Below, in pieces: positions 42,532 through 51,759 of a stretch of DNA of 64,000 nt (positions within the stretch are counted from its first letter, which is position 1; each line of letters begins with the position of its first letter). Below the pieces are notes generated by a model. That model saw nothing but the letters and a program-made list of their open reading frames with translations, was not told the DNA's origin and made no database searches. This stretch comes from Burkholderiales bacterium (GTDB taxonomy: Bacteria; Pseudomonadota; Gammaproteobacteria; Burkholderiales; Casimicrobiaceae). Both the position numbers and the translations under genes were made by a program. Location: positions 62,001 to 126,000 of the forward strand of contig JADZDD010000038.1 in assembly GCA_020851235.1 (NCBI GenBank). The letters run 5' to 3'.

Positions 42532-43188
42532 CTATGCCGGCTGCGCGACGTAGCGCAGGTACGGTTTCACCGTCTTCCAGCCGTCGGGATAGCGCTTCTT
42601 CGCCTCGTCGTCCCCGATCGACGGCGCGATGATCACGTCGTCGCCCGGCTCCCATTGCGCCGGCGTCGCGACCTTGTGCCGGGCGGTGAGCTGCAGCGAA
42701 TCGAGCACGCGCAACACCTCGTCGAAGTTGCGGCCGGTGGACATCGGATACGTGAGGATCAGCTTGACCTTCTTGTCCGGGCCGATCACGAATACCGAGC
42801 GGATCGTCGCGTTGTCCACGGCGGTCCGCGGCTGGGCGCCGCTCGCATTGGGGTGAATCATGTCGTAGAGCTTCGCGACCTTGAGGTCGGCGTCGCCGAT
42901 GATCGGATAGTTGGGCGCCGTGCCTTGCGTCTCCTCGATGTCCTTGGCCCACCGCTCGTGATCGTCGACCGGATCGATCGAGAGTCCGAGGATCCTGGTG
43001 TTGCGGCGGTCGAACTCGGGCTTGATGCGCGCGAGGTAGCCCAACTCGGTCGTGCACACGGGGGTGAAGTCCTTCGGATGCGAGAAGAGGATCGCCCAGT
43101 GGTCGCCGATCCACTGGTGGAAGTCGATCGTCCCGTGCGTCGTGTGCGCGGTGAAATTGGGGGCGTCGTCGCCGATTCGAAGCTGCAT
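42532..43188 (-). CDS. 1-Cys peroxiredoxin (Prx6 subfamily)
   Basis: Peroxiredoxins reduce hydrogen peroxide and organic peroxides in the cytoplasm. The 218 residues contain one cysteine only, C45 in HPKDFTPVCTTELG, the peroxidatic residue. There is no resolving cysteine, which with the long C-terminal region (MSTGRNFDEVLRVLDSLQLT to the end) marks the 1-Cys Prx6 type. The reductant is unknown. The gene converges on rnr and is divergent from serB across 133 bases. Confidence 0.95.
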   Translation of the reverse strand: MQLRIGDDAPNFTAHTTHGTIDFHQWIGDHWAILFSHPKDFTPVCTTELGYLARIKPEFDRRNTRILGLSIDPVDDHERWAKDIEETQGTAPNYPIIGDADLKVAKLYDMIHPNASGAQPRTAVDNATIRSVFVIGPDKKVKLILTYPMSTGRNFDEVLRVLDSLQLTARHKVATPAQWEPGDDVIIAPSIGDDEAKKRYPDGWKTVKPYLRYVAQPA

Positions 43189-43239
43189 CGAGTTCTCCTG
43201 TGATTGAGGTCGCGCCTGAAGCCGACGCGATCGAGTCCC

Positions 43240-43245
43240 TATAAT
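43240..43245 (+). promoter_or_regulatory. -10 box upstream of serB
   Basis: A perfect TATAAT lies 77 bases before the serB start. TGAAGC at 43217-43222 is a weak -35 at 17 bases. Confidence 0.5.
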
Positions 43246-43321
43246 ATCGGCGTGCCAGCGCGTGGCTGGAACCGTTGCTTCTATCGATAGTGCTCGTCGT
43301 CAACCCGCCTCGGATGGCCGC

Positions 43322-44170
43322 ATGACCGCCTCCTCGCTCGTCATCCAGGCGCCGGCCATCCCACGCGACACGCTCGACCGGCTGGCCGGGACGCTCGCCG
43401 CGCGCGCCATCGTCCCGATCGGTCACGGTGCACCGATGGCGTATCGCCTGCCCGGGGTCGGCGACGATCCGGCGCACGTCGCAGCGGCGCGCAGCGCCGG
43501 CTGCGATGCTGCATGCGTTCCTAACGCGCGGCGCTTCGAACGCGTGCGGGTGGTCGCGCTCGACATGGATTCGACGCTCATCACGATCGAGTGCATCGAC
43601 GAGATCGCCGACATGAAGGGCATCAAGCCCGAGATTGCGGCGATCACCGGCAGCGCGATGCGTGGCGAGATCGATTTCGCCGAGAGCCTGACCCGGCGTG
43701 TCGCGCTGCTCGCCGGGCTGCCGGTGGCCGATCTTGCCCGCGTCTACGACGAGCGCGTGCGGATCTCGCCCGGGGCGGCGCGCATGCTCGCGACGTTTCG
43801 CGCCGCCGGCGCCGTGACGGCGCTCCTCTCCGGCGGCTTCACGTTCTTCACCGACCGGCTCAAGGCGCAGTTGCACCTCGACGTCGCGCTCGCCAACGTC
43901 TTCGAGACGCGCGATGGTCGCCTCACCGGACGGATCGACGGCGCCATCGTCGATGCCAACGCCAAGGCGCACGCGCTGCGCGAGCTTGCCGCACGCCACC
44001 GCGGTGCCGACGGCCTCGTCGTCGCGATCGGCGACGGCGCCAACGACCTGCCGATGTTCGCCGCCGCCGACGTATCGATCGCGTACCACGCGAAGCCCGT
44101 CGTGCGCGCGGCAGCGACGTGCGCGATCGACGTCTGCGACCTGGGCGCTGCGGTCAACTGGTTCGCGTAG
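43322..44170 (+). CDS. serB: phosphoserine phosphatase
   Basis: SerB removes phosphate from phosphoserine, the last step of serine synthesis. The 282 residues have an N-terminal ACT-like region (1-75), then the HAD domain: the nucleophile motif DMDSTLIT with D81 and D83, ALLSGGFTFF (motif II) and VAIGDGANDLPM (motif IV). The ATG at 43322 is chosen; a GTG 60 bases upstream gives an unrelated N-terminus. Serine from this pathway also feeds CysE, encoded 6 kb away. Confidence 0.95.
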   Translation: MTASSLVIQAPAIPRDTLDRLAGTLAARAIVPIGHGAPMAYRLPGVGDDPAHVAAARSAGCDAACVPNARRFERVRVVALDMDSTLITIECIDEIADMKGIKPEIAAITGSAMRGEIDFAESLTRRVALLAGLPVADLARVYDERVRISPGAARMLATFRAAGAVTALLSGGFTFFTDRLKAQLHLDVALANVFETRDGRLTGRIDGAIVDANAKAHALRELAARHRGADGLVVAIGDGANDLPMFAAADVSIAYHAKPVVRAAATCAIDVCDLGAAVNWFA

Positions 44171-44197
44171 CGCGTCGCAAAACCCGCGCGACGCGGG

Positions 44198-44389
44198 TCA
44201 GATCTCGTCGATCCAGGCAGCCTGGATGGCTTCGAGGATCTTCTCGCCGCTGTGTCCGGGATCGTCGTCGAATCCGGGCAGCGCCATGACCCAGCGGTGC
44301 AGATCCGTGAAGCGGATCGTGCGCGGGTCCACGTCGGGGTGCGCGTCGACGAGGGCAAGCGCGATGTCGGTGACATCGATCCACTTCAT
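44198..44389 (-). CDS. iscX: Fe-S assembly protein IscX
   Basis: IscX is a small acidic protein that binds IscS and iron and tunes cluster assembly. The 63 residues match the family length of 64-66: MKWIDVTDIALALVDAHPD, then IRFTDLHRWVMALPGFDDDP. It is the last gene of the isc operon, starting two bases after the fdx stop. Confidence 0.93.
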   Translation of the reverse strand: MKWIDVTDIALALVDAHPDVDPRTIRFTDLHRWVMALPGFDDDPGHSGEKILEAIQAAWIDEI

Positions 44390-44391
44390 CG

Positions 44392-44727
44392 TCAGCGCTC
44401 CTTGGCGTAGTTGATCGTGTACTTCGGAATCTCGACCACGAGATCGGTGTCGGCAACCTTGGCCTGGCACGACAGCCGCGACACCGACGTGAGGCCCCAG
44501 GCGCGATCGAGCAGATCGTCCTCGTCGTCCGACGACGGCGAGAGCGAATCGAAGCCCTCCCGCACGATCACGTGACACGTGGTGCACGCGCACGCCTTCT
44601 CGCATGCGTGCTCGACCTCGATGCCCTGGGCGAGGAGGTTGTCCAGGAGCGACATTCCGGGTGTGGCCTCGAAGGTCTTGCCCTCGGGGCACAGTTCGGG
44701 ATGCGGCAAGACGACGATCTTGGACAT
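44392..44727 (-). CDS. fdx: isc-type [2Fe-2S] ferredoxin
   Basis: This adrenodoxin-type ferredoxin supplies electrons for cluster assembly. The 111 residues carry the four cluster ligands C42, C48, C51 and C87, the same positions as in E. coli Fdx, within EHACEKACACTTCHV and LSCQAKV. It lies between hscA (17-base gap) and iscX. Confidence 0.97.
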   Translation of the reverse strand: MSKIVVLPHPELCPEGKTFEATPGMSLLDNLLAQGIEVEHACEKACACTTCHVIVREGFDSLSPSSDDEDDLLDRAWGLTSVSRLSCQAKVADTDLVVEIPKYTINYAKER

Positions 44728-44744
44728 CGGATGCGTGATCGGAA

Positions 44745-46607
44745 TCAGTCGGAGAGCGCGTCGACGCGGCGGCCGGTGAGCGCGCGCTGCACGCCGCGAT
44801 CCATGCGGCGCGCGGCCAACGGCTCGGTCGCACGATTCAGCTGCGCGTTGGCCGCGCGCAGCGCCGTGTGATCGTCGCCGGCGCGCAGGCGCGCCACTTC
44901 GGCCAGCGCCGCGTCGATGCGCGCGCGTTCGTCGGCGTCGACGAGATCGCCATCCGCGGCGAGCGCGCTACGCGTCGCCTCGACGATGCGGTCGGCCTCG
45001 ACCTGCTCCTCGGCGAGGGCCCGCGCGCGCATGTCGTCGGCAGCGTGCGCAAACGACTCCTGCAGCATCCGCGCGATCTCGCCGTCGGTGAGACCATACG
45101 ACGGCTTGACGCTGACGTGCGCGGCGACCCCGGAGGTCTCCTCGCGCGCGCTCACGTCGAGCAAGCCGTCGGCGTCGACCGCGAACGTCACCCGGATGCG
45201 CGCCGCGCCCGCCGCCATCGGCGGAATGCCGCGGAGCTCGAAGCGCGCGAGCGAGCGGCAATCCGCGACCTTCTCGCGCTCGCCTTGCACGACGTGGATC
45301 GCCATCGCCGACTGGCCGTCCTTGAACGTGGTGAATTCCTGGGCGCGGGCGACGGGGATCGTCGAATTGCGCGGCACGACCTTCTCGACGAGCCCGCCCA
45401 TCGTCTCGAGACCGAGCGAGAGCGGCGTGACGTCGAGGAGCAGCCAATCCTCGTCGTCGCGATTGCCCACGAGCTTGTTGGCCTGGATCGCGGCGCCCAA
45501 CGCCACGACCTCGTCCGGATCGAGATTGGTGAGCGGCGGCTGCCCGAAGAGCTCGGCCACCGCGCGGCGCACCTGGGGCATGCGCGTCGCCCCGCCGACG
45601 AGCACCACGCCCTTCACGTCCGTCGCGGCGAGCTTCGCATCGCGCAGCGCGCGCTTGATCGGCTGCAGCGTCTTGGCGACGAGGTTCGCGGTGATCCCGG
45701 TGAGGGTCGTGCGCGTGAGCACGAGATCCACCGGCGTGCCGTCGCTGAGCGAGGCGACGATGGCCGTCTCGTCGTGGAGCGTGAGCTGCTCCTTGGCGGT
45801 GCGCGCCTTCACGAGCAGCAGGCGTGCGTCAGACGCCGACGGTGGCGGCAGGTGCGCCGCCTCGATGATCCAGCAGAACACGCGATGGTCGAAGTCGTCG
45901 CCGCCGAGCGCCGTGTCGCCGTTGGTGGCGAGCACCTCGAACACGCCCTTGGCGAGCCGCAGGATCGAAATGTCGAACGTGCCGCCGCCCAGGTCGTAGA
46001 CGGCGTATATGCCCTCGGCGGCATTGTCGAGTCCATAGGCGATCGCCGCGGCCGTGGGTTCGTTCAGCAGGCGCAGCACCGGCAGGCCCGCAAGGCGCGC
46101 GGCATCCTTGGTCGCCTGGCGCTGCGCTTCGTCGAAGTACGCCGGGACGGTGACGACCGCGCCGTCGATGGCGCCACCGAGCGACGCCTCGGCGCGCTCG
46201 CGCAATGCGCGCAGGAGGTCCGAGGACACCTCGACCGGAGACTTCACGCCGGCGCGCGTCCCGATGCGAACCATGCCCGGGGTATCGACGAAGCGATACG
46301 GAAAGCGACGATCCCCGTCGAGGTCGGCGAGCCCACGCCCCATGAGGCGCTTGGCCGATACGATCGTGTTGTGCGGATCGCTCGCCTGCTTCGCCATCGC
46401 CGCGTAGCCGGTCACCACGCCGTTCTCACCGTAGCGCACGATCGAGGGGACGAGCGGACGGCCTTCGGCATCGGGCAGGACGACCGCAAGGCCATGACGC
46501 ACCGTTGCCACCAGCGAATTGGTGGTCCCCAGGTCGATGCCGATCGCGCGCTTGCGCGCGTGCGGCGCCGGCGAGGCATCCGGTTCGGCGATCTGCAGGA
46601 GCGCCAT
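44745..46607 (-). CDS. hscA: Fe-S assembly chaperone HscA
   Basis: HscA is the specialised Hsp70 that, with HscB, releases clusters from IscU by binding its LPPVK motif. The 620 residues match E. coli (616). The ATPase domain starts [13 protein letters not shown] and includes [14 protein letters not shown] and [14 protein letters not shown]; the substrate-binding domain follows ([12 protein letters not shown]). It starts one base after the end of hscB. Confidence 0.97.
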   Translation of the reverse strand: MALLQIAEPDASPAPHARKRAIGIDLGTTNSLVATVRHGLAVVLPDAEGRPLVPSIVRYGENGVVTGYAAMAKQASDPHNTIVSAKRLMGRGLADLDGDRRFPYRFVDTPGMVRIGTRAGVKSPVEVSSDLLRALRERAEASLGGAIDGAVVTVPAYFDEAQRQATKDAARLAGLPVLRLLNEPTAAAIAYGLDNAAEGIYAVYDLGGGTFDISILRLAKGVFEVLATNGDTALGGDDFDHRVFCWIIEAAHLPPPSASDARLLLVKARTAKEQLTLHDETAIVASLSDGTPVDLVLTRTTLTGITANLVAKTLQPIKRALRDAKLAATDVKGVVLVGGATRMPQVRRAVAELFGQPPLTNLDPDEVVALGAAIQANKLVGNRDDEDWLLLDVTPLSLGLETMGGLVEKVVPRNSTIPVARAQEFTTFKDGQSAMAIHVVQGEREKVADCRSLARFELRGIPPMAAGAARIRVTFAVDADGLLDVSAREETSGVAAHVSVKPSYGLTDGEIARMLQESFAHAADDMRARALAEEQVEADRIVEATRSALAADGDLVDADERARIDAALAEVARLRAGDDHTALRAANAQLNRATEPLAARRMDRGVQRALTGRRVDALSD

Positions 46608-46608
46608 G

Positions 46609-47139
46609 CTAGTCGAGCGCCGCGATCATCGCGTCGAGACTGTCGGCGAGCCTGACGAGGAAGGCGAGCTCGCGCACGCGCGGCTTCGCGCCGGAAAAAT
46701 CCGCACCGGCGCGATCGAGGTCGCGGGCGAGCGCCGTCTCGAGGTCGGCGACTTCGGCGAGCGCCGCGGCGTGCAACGCCTCGAGCGCGGCAACGTCGCC
46801 CGCCACACTCGCGACGTCGGCGGCTTCGCGGCGCGCGAGCTGGCGCTCGAGAAAGTCGACGTCGAGCTGCGTGTCACGCTCGTCGATCGCGTCGACGGCG
46901 TGCAGCTGCAAGAGGTACTGCGCACGCGCGAGCGGCGTGCGCAGGGCGGCATACGCCTCGTTCAACCGCGCCGACGACTGCGAGGCCACGCGCTGCTCCG
47001 CCGCGCTCGCCCCCGCATGGCGGTCCGGATGGACCTCCGATTGCAGGCGCCGGTACGCCGCGTCGAGCGCCGCGGCGTCGATCGCGAAGCGCTCGGGCAG
47101 GCCGAAGAGCGCGAAGTGGTTGTGGGTGAAGTCGATCAT
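46609..47139 (-). CDS. hscB: Fe-S assembly co-chaperone HscB
   Basis: HscB brings IscU to HscA and stimulates its ATPase. The 176 residues have a J domain with HPD at 37-39 and a C-terminal helical bundle that binds IscU. The ATG at 47139 gives the typical N-terminus [18 protein letters not shown]; an upstream start 45 bases away adds unrelated residues. The usual zinc-binding cysteines of some HscB proteins are absent. Confidence 0.94.
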   Translation of the reverse strand: MIDFTHNHFALFGLPERFAIDAAALDAAYRRLQSEVHPDRHAGASAAEQRVASQSSARLNEAYAALRTPLARAQYLLQLHAVDAIDERDTQLDVDFLERQLARREAADVASVAGDVAALEALHAAALAEVADLETALARDLDRAGADFSGAKPRVRELAFLVRLADSLDAMIAALD

Positions 47140-47238
47140 CGTGAAACCGGAGCGCGTGATGGCAACGCCGTGGACCCGTGCCATGACAGCCGGGGACGGT
47201 GCAACCGGGGACTGCGTGATGCCGTACGCTCGCGCCGA

Positions 47239-47562
47239 TCAGACGCTGAAGCTCTCCCCACAGCCGCAGGCGTCCTTGACATTCGGATTGTTGAACTTGA
47301 AGCCCTCGTTCAACCCTTCGCGCGCGAAGTCGAGTTCGGTGCCGTCGATGTAGGGCAGGCTCTTGGGATCGATCACGACCGTGATGCCGTGGCTCACGAA
47401 CGTCACGTCCTCGGGGCGCGTCTCGTCGACGTACTCGAGCTTGTAGGCGAGCCCCGAGCAGCCCGTGGTACGCACACCGAGGCGCAATCCCGTGCCTTTC
47501 CCGCGCTTGGCGAGAAAGGCGCTCACGTGCTTGGCGGCAGCGGAAGTCAGCGTCACGGCCAT
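47239..47562 (-). CDS. iscA: A-type Fe-S carrier IscA
   Basis: IscA carries Fe-S clusters from IscU to target proteins, mainly [4Fe-4S] enzymes. The 107 residues have the three conserved ligands C35 (TGCSGLAY), C99 and C101 (DACGCGESF), at the same positions as in E. coli. It follows iscU by 16 bases; a 99-base gap separates it from hscB. Confidence 0.97.
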   Translation of the reverse strand: MAVTLTSAAAKHVSAFLAKRGKGTGLRLGVRTTGCSGLAYKLEYVDETRPEDVTFVSHGITVVIDPKSLPYIDGTELDFAREGLNEGFKFNNPNVKDACGCGESFSV

Positions 47563-47578
47563 GGCAAGGCTCCGTCGT

Positions 47579-48010
47579 TCAGTCCGCGGCGAGCGTCGCG
47601 CGCTCGCCACCGCTCGCCGGCGCGTCGGCATCCGCGTGCTTCTTGCGATAGTCGGCGACCGCCGCCTTGATCGCGTCCTCGGCGAGGATCGAGCAGTGGA
47701 TCTTCACCGGCGGCAGCGCGAGCTCCTCCGCGATCTGCGTGTTGCGAATGCCCATCGCCTCGTCGAGCGTCTTGCCCTTCACCCATTCGGTGACGAGCGA
47801 CGACGACGCGATCGCAGAGCCACAACCGTAGGTCTTGAACTTGGCGTCCTCGATGGTGCCGTCGGCGCCGACGCGGATCTGCAGCTTCATCACGTCGCCG
47901 CACGCCGGGGCACCGACCATGCCGGTACCGACATCGTCCGCGTCCTTCGGCATCGAGCCGACGTTGCGCGGATTCTCGTAGTGATCAAGGACCTTGTCGC
48001 TGTATGCCAT
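47579..48010 (-). CDS. iscU: Fe-S cluster scaffold IscU
   Basis: IscU is the scaffold on which [2Fe-2S] clusters are built. The 143 residues hold the ligands C37, D39, C63, H105 and C106, and LPPVK (99-103), the HscA binding site. The C-terminus is about 15 residues longer than in E. coli (128) and rich in Ala, Asp and Gly. The ATG at 48010 gives the standard [18 protein letters not shown] start. It follows iscS by 10 bases. Confidence 0.97.
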   Translation of the reverse strand: MAYSDKVLDHYENPRNVGSMPKDADDVGTGMVGAPACGDVMKLQIRVGADGTIEDAKFKTYGCGSAIASSSLVTEWVKGKTLDEAMGIRNTQIAEELALPPVKIHCSILAEDAIKAAVADYRKKHADADAPASGGERATLAAD

Positions 48011-48020
48011 CTTCGTTCTC

Positions 48021-49241
48021 CTAGTGCGCCGCCCACTCGACCTTCGACAGATCGACCCCTTCCTGATGCATCTCCCACAGCGGCGAGAGCTCGCGCAGCT
48101 TTTCGACCTTGCGCTTGATGAGATCGACCGCGTAGTCGATCTCGGCCTCGGTGGTGAAGCGGCCGATCGTGAAACGGATCGAGCTGTGCGCGAGCTCGTC
48201 GCTGCGCCCCAGGGCGCGCAGCACGTACGAGGGCTCGAGCGACGCCGACGTGCACGCCGACCCGGACGACACCGCGATGTCCTTGATCGCCATGATGAGC
48301 GACTCGCCCTCGACGTAGTTGAAGCTCGCGTTGAGGTTGTGTGGCACCCGCCGCTCGAGGTCGCCGTTGACGTAGACCTCCGCGAGCTCCGACAAGCCAC
48401 GCCACAGCCGGTCCCGCAGCATGCGAATGCGCTCGTTCTCGGTGGCCATTTCGACCTTCGCGATCCGGAAGGCCTCGCCCATGCCGACGATCTGGTGCGT
48501 CGGCAGCGTGCCCGAACGCATGCCGCGCTCGTGACCGCCGCCGTGCATCTGCGCTTCGATGCGGACGCGGGGCTTGCGTCGCACGAAGAGCGCACCGACC
48601 CCCTTCGGGCCGTACGTCTTGTGCGCCGAGAACGACATCAGGTCGACCTTGAGCTTGCCCAGGTCGACCACGAGCTTGCCCGTCGCCTGTGCGGCGTCGA
48701 CGTGGAAGATGATCCCCTTCGCGCGGCAGATCTCGCCCATCGCCGGGATGTCCTGGATGACGCCGATCTCGTTGTTCACGTACATCACCGAGACCAGGAT
48801 CGTGTCGGGGCGCAGCGCCGCCTTGAACACCTCGAGATCGACGAGGCCGTCGGGCTGCACGTCGAGGTAGGTGACCTCGAAGCCGTCACGTTCGAGCTCG
48901 CGCATCGTGTCGAGCGTCGCCTTGTGCTCGGTCTTCACCGTGACGAGGTGCTTGCCCTTGTCCTTGTAGAAATGCGCCGCGCCCTTCAAGGCGAGGTTGA
49001 TCGATTCGGTCGCACCCGACGTCCAGACGAGCTCGCGTGGGTCGCAGCCGACGAGCGCCGCGACGTTGGCGCGCGCCTCCTCGACCGCTGCCTCGGCGGT
49101 CCAGCCGAACGAATGCGAGCGCGACGCCGGATTGCCGAACTCCTCGGTGAGATACGTGACCATCTTTTGCGTCACGCGCGGATCGACCGGCGTGGTCGCG
49201 GAATAGTCGAGATAGATCGGCAGTTTCATCGGGGTGGTCAT
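48021..49241 (-). CDS. iscS: cysteine desulfurase IscS
   Basis: IscS uses PLP to take sulfur from cysteine for Fe-S clusters, thiolated tRNA and other pathways. From the ATG at 49241 it has 406 residues (E. coli 404). The PLP lysine is K208 in [11 protein letters not shown] and the persulfide cysteine is C330 in [18 protein letters not shown] seven bases before this ATG decides the start; a second ATG 12 bases later is possible. It lies 32 bases after iscR. Confidence 0.97.
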   Translation of the reverse strand: MTTPMKLPIYLDYSATTPVDPRVTQKMVTYLTEEFGNPASRSHSFGWTAEAAVEEARANVAALVGCDPRELVWTSGATESINLALKGAAHFYKDKGKHLVTVKTEHKATLDTMRELERDGFEVTYLDVQPDGLVDLEVFKAALRPDTILVSVMYVNNEIGVIQDIPAMGEICRAKGIIFHVDAAQATGKLVVDLGKLKVDLMSFSAHKTYGPKGVGALFVRRKPRVRIEAQMHGGGHERGMRSGTLPTHQIVGMGEAFRIAKVEMATENERIRMLRDRLWRGLSELAEVYVNGDLERRVPHNLNASFNYVEGESLIMAIKDIAVSSGSACTSASLEPSYVLRALGRSDELAHSSIRFTIGRFTTEAEIDYAVDLIKRKVEKLRELSPLWEMHQEGVDLSKVEWAAH

Positions 49242-49273
49242 CACAGGCTCCGTAACGGTCGAGGGCACGCGCT

Positions 49274-49759
49274 TCACAGGGTCTCGGCGGCGGGCACCGG
49301 AGGCGCCGGACCCGTCGCCGCGTGTCGGTGATCACGCAAGACCGCCACGCCTTCGGCTTGCTGCTGCTGCACGAGTTCAGCCAGCGTCACCGCCGACAGG
49401 AACGAAAAGATGTGCGCATTGAGACTCATCCACAGGTCGTGCGTCATGCAACGGCGGTCGTCGAGGCAGTTCTCCTTGCCGCCGCATTGCGTGGCGTCGA
49501 TCGGCTCGTCGACGGCGAGGATGATGTCGGCAACCGACACCTCGCGCTGCGGTCGCGCGAGGTGGTAGCCACCCCCCGGCCCGCGGACGCTCTCGACCAG
49601 TCCCGAGCGGCGCAGCTTGCCGAAGAGCTGCTCGAGATACGACAGCGAGATCTTTTGCCGGCTCGAGACGGCCGCAAGGGCCACCGGCGCCGATCCCCCG
49701 TGCATTGCAACATCGATCATGGCGGTGACGGCAAACCGCCCCTTGGTCGTCAGACGCAT
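49274..49759 (-). CDS. iscR: Fe-S-sensing repressor IscR
   Basis: IscR is an Rrf2-family regulator that, when loaded with [2Fe-2S], represses the isc operon. The 161 residues start [18 protein letters not shown], with a winged helix. The cluster ligands C92, C98, C104 and H107 occupy the same positions as in E. coli IscR, so the sensing mechanism should be the same. It is the first gene of the operon; a strong operator candidate lies about 125-150 bases upstream. Confidence 0.97.
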   Translation of the reverse strand: MRLTTKGRFAVTAMIDVAMHGGSAPVALAAVSSRQKISLSYLEQLFGKLRRSGLVESVRGPGGGYHLARPQREVSVADIILAVDEPIDATQCGGKENCLDDRRCMTHDLWMSLNAHIFSFLSAVTLAELVQQQQAEGVAVLRDHRHAATGPAPPVPAAETL

Positions 49760-49832
49760 ACCCGATTCCTCTCACGATCGGCGGTCGTGGATGACGGGAC
49801 GCAGCGCAGCATCGCCGTACCCGCCGCATCCT

Positions 49833-49844
49833 CCTTAAGGAGCC
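49833..49844 (-). other. palindrome in the iscR leader
   Basis: CTCCTTAAGGAG is a perfect 12-base palindrome 74 bases before the iscR start. Read leftward it contains AAGGAGG directly in front of an ATG (49829), and a second ATG opens an 11-codon frame that ends just before the iscR binding site for ribosomes. It may form a leader structure, or be chance. Confidence 0.35.
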
Positions 49845-49882
49845 ACTTCCACCGAACTTGTCCTAGACAAACGTATGATCCT

Positions 49883-49907
49883 ATACCCGAACGATTTAGT
49901 CAACTAA
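49883..49907 (-). promoter_or_regulatory. type 1 IscR operator / iscR promoter
   Basis: By hand, 22 of 25 bases match the E. coli type 1 IscR consensus (ATASYYGACTRwwwYAGTCRRSTAT). Read leftward it includes GTTGACTAAAT and TCGGGTAT. TTGACT (49903-49898) can serve as the -35 box, with a weak -10 near 49880-49874. A perfect 20-base palindrome (49892-49911) overlaps it, and the cysE stop codon (49902-49900) lies inside it. Confidence 0.7.
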
Positions 49908-50679
49908 ATCGCCCGGGAGTTCCGTCCAGGAGCTTGTTGATCGCCTCGGGGTCGAAGCTGCCGCCGCCCGCCGGCGCCTTCGCGGCCGTGCAGTCGACGC
50001 CGTGCTGCGTCAGCTGCGCGACGAGCCGGTCCAGACGCGCCTCACTCGCTGCCGCCTGGTCGAGGAGCTGGTGAACCGCCTGCACCAGGGGATCGTTCAT
50101 GTCGGCGGCCACCGCGTAGGCGGAAAAACCCACCTCGCGCGCAGCCGCGCGATGGTGCGGGTCGTCGGCATCGACGATGCGGGCAGGAATGCCGACCGCC
50201 GTGGAACCTGCAGGAACATCGCGCACCACGACGGCATTGGAGCCGATCTTGGCGTCATCAGCAATCAAGATCGGACCAAGGATCTTCGCCCCCGCACCGA
50301 CGATCACGCCGCGGCCAAGCGTGGGATGGCGCTTGCCCTTGTGCCACGACGTCCCACCCAGCGTGACCCCGTGATAGAGCGTGCAGTCGTCGCCGATGAT
50401 CGCCGTCTCGCCGATCACGACACCCATCCCATGGTCGATGAAAACCCGGCGGCCGATCGTCGCGCCCGGGTGGATCTCGATCCCGGTCAGCCAGCGTGCC
50501 CAGTGCGCGAGCCACCGCGCGAGCCAGCGCAGGTTGATGCGCCACAGCCGACTCGTGACCGCGCGGTGCCAGGCGAGCGCGTGCAGACCGGGATAGCAGG
50601 TGAGCACCTCGAAGCGCGTGCGCGCAGCGGGATCCCGGTCGAAAACGCAGGCGATATCTTCGCGAAGGCGGGCGAACAT
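49900..50679 (-). CDS. cysE: serine O-acetyltransferase
   Basis: CysE acetylates serine to O-acetylserine, the precursor of cysteine, which is the sulfur donor for IscS. The 259 residues have a helical N-terminus and a left-handed beta helix of hexapeptide repeats: [20 protein letters not shown], then [20 protein letters not shown]. The C-terminal 70 residues are a helical tail, longer than usual for this type. It ends inside the iscR operator, and has its own IscR-like site 48 bases before its start. Confidence 0.95.
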   Translation of the reverse strand: MFARLREDIACVFDRDPAARTRFEVLTCYPGLHALAWHRAVTSRLWRINLRWLARWLAHWARWLTGIEIHPGATIGRRVFIDHGMGVVIGETAIIGDDCTLYHGVTLGGTSWHKGKRHPTLGRGVIVGAGAKILGPILIADDAKIGSNAVVVRDVPAGSTAVGIPARIVDADDPHHRAAAREVGFSAYAVAADMNDPLVQAVHQLLDQAAASEARLDRLVAQLTQHGVDCTAAKAPAGGGSFDPEAINKLLDGTPGRFS

Positions 50680-50726
50680 GCTCGAGAGTGAGGATCGGCG
50701 CCACCGACGGCGGCGTCGCGTGCTCC

Positions 50727-50751
50727 TTATCCGATCATTTTAATCGAGTAT
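50727..50751 (-). promoter_or_regulatory. candidate type 1 IscR operator before cysE
   Basis: By hand, 20 of 25 bases match the type 1 IscR consensus: read leftward ATACTCGATT, AAAAT, GATCGGATAA. It contains TAAAAT (50742-50737), a possible -10 box. It lies 48 bases upstream of cysE in an AT-rich patch of an otherwise GC-rich gap. Confidence 0.5.
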
Positions 50752-50780
50752 TTCCGGCGCAAACGGCGCGTGTTGCGCCG

Positions 50781-51752
50781 CTATCGCAGCATCGCGGACG
50801 CGAGGACCAGCGCGGCCATGGCGAGCGAGAGCAGCACGAGGTAGATGAATCCGACGACCAGCGCGCGCAAGAGGCCCGCCCACCAGCGTCCGCCGTAGAC
50901 GACGTGGCGCGCCCGCATCGCGTAATACACGACCCACAGCCCCACCGGTGCGCGCACGACGGGAAACGGAACGACGACGAGCACGAGCAGCATGAGCGCG
51001 GCAAAGGCGTGCAGGTGCGCGCTGTACACGAGATGCTCGGCGTAGCGCTGCGGCCTTTGCGGATAGGGTCGCCCGCGTCCGAGGTACGCAAGCTTGAGCA
51101 GGAGCGCAAAGGCCGGCAGCAGCGCCACCATCGCGTACGGCCCATAGCGCAGGACGCCGGAGTAGATCCGTTCGGCCTTCTCCTCCTTGGATAGCTTGCG
51201 GAACTGGTCCCAGCGCTTGCGCACCGACGGCGGCAGGGGGACGACGTCACTGCCCACACGCAGCGTCACGTTGAGGTCCTTGTCGACGTCGACGAACGGC
51301 AAGGCCCGGTCCTCGACGGCGGGCGCCTGGGCCGTCGTCGCCTCCTCCGCGTGTCGCGCCGCGTCTTGCGCCACCGCCGCGGAATCGACGAACACCACCT
51401 CGTCGGACAGCTTCGCCGGTGATTGCACGAGTCCGATCACCGCGAAGAGGGTGAGGTAGAGCACGAGGAACAGCCGGCCGGGGCGGATGTAGTGGCGGCG
51501 GCGGCCGCGCAGATACTCGAGCGTGAGAAAGCCCGGCCGCGCCAGAAGGGCGACAAGCGTGCGCCACAGGCGTCCGTCGAGCGAAACGTAGCGTCCCGCG
51601 GCTTCGCGCATGAACGCCGCGAAGGTGGGCAGCGCGAGCCGGGTTTCCTGTCCGCAGTTGCCGCAATAGTGTCCCGGCGCGTGCGCGCCACAGTTGCGGC
51701 AGGTCGCTGCAGCAGCGGGCGACCGATCGCGCGGTGTGGCGTCGCTTGCCAT
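50781..51752 (-). CDS. DUF3667-type zinc-ribbon membrane protein
   Basis: This 323-residue protein begins with a four-cysteine zinc ribbon (CRNCG at about 18-22, CGNCG at about 30-34), then a short conserved segment (FMREAAGRYVSLDGRLWRTL), LTLEYLRGRRRHYIRPGRLF and a hydrophobic helix. A hydrophilic, probably extracytoplasmic region (about 115-210) and a C-terminal group of membrane segments follow. This layout matches DUF3667, whose function is unknown. It starts seven bases after trmJ ends, so they are likely co-transcribed. Confidence 0.78.
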   Translation of the reverse strand: MASDATPRDRSPAAAATCRNCGAHAPGHYCGNCGQETRLALPTFAAFMREAAGRYVSLDGRLWRTLVALLARPGFLTLEYLRGRRRHYIRPGRLFLVLYLTLFAVIGLVQSPAKLSDEVVFVDSAAVAQDAARHAEEATTAQAPAVEDRALPFVDVDKDLNVTLRVGSDVVPLPPSVRKRWDQFRKLSKEEKAERIYSGVLRYGPYAMVALLPAFALLLKLAYLGRGRPYPQRPQRYAEHLVYSAHLHAFAALMLLVLVVVPFPVVRAPVGLWVVYYAMRARHVVYGGRWWAGLLRALVVGFIYLVLLSLAMAALVLASAMLR

Positions 51753-51759
51753 CGCCGGG

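Noticed and set aside
40901-44089. Minus-strand open frame of about 1062 codons across rnr, the peroxiredoxin and serB
   Set aside because: It crosses three well-supported genes in unrelated frames and has shadow composition.
49377-49829. 150-codon minus-strand frame that starts after AAGGAGG and overlaps iscR
   Set aside because: The iscR frame is certain and the other frame has no protein-like features; only the short leader frame is kept as a low-interest note.
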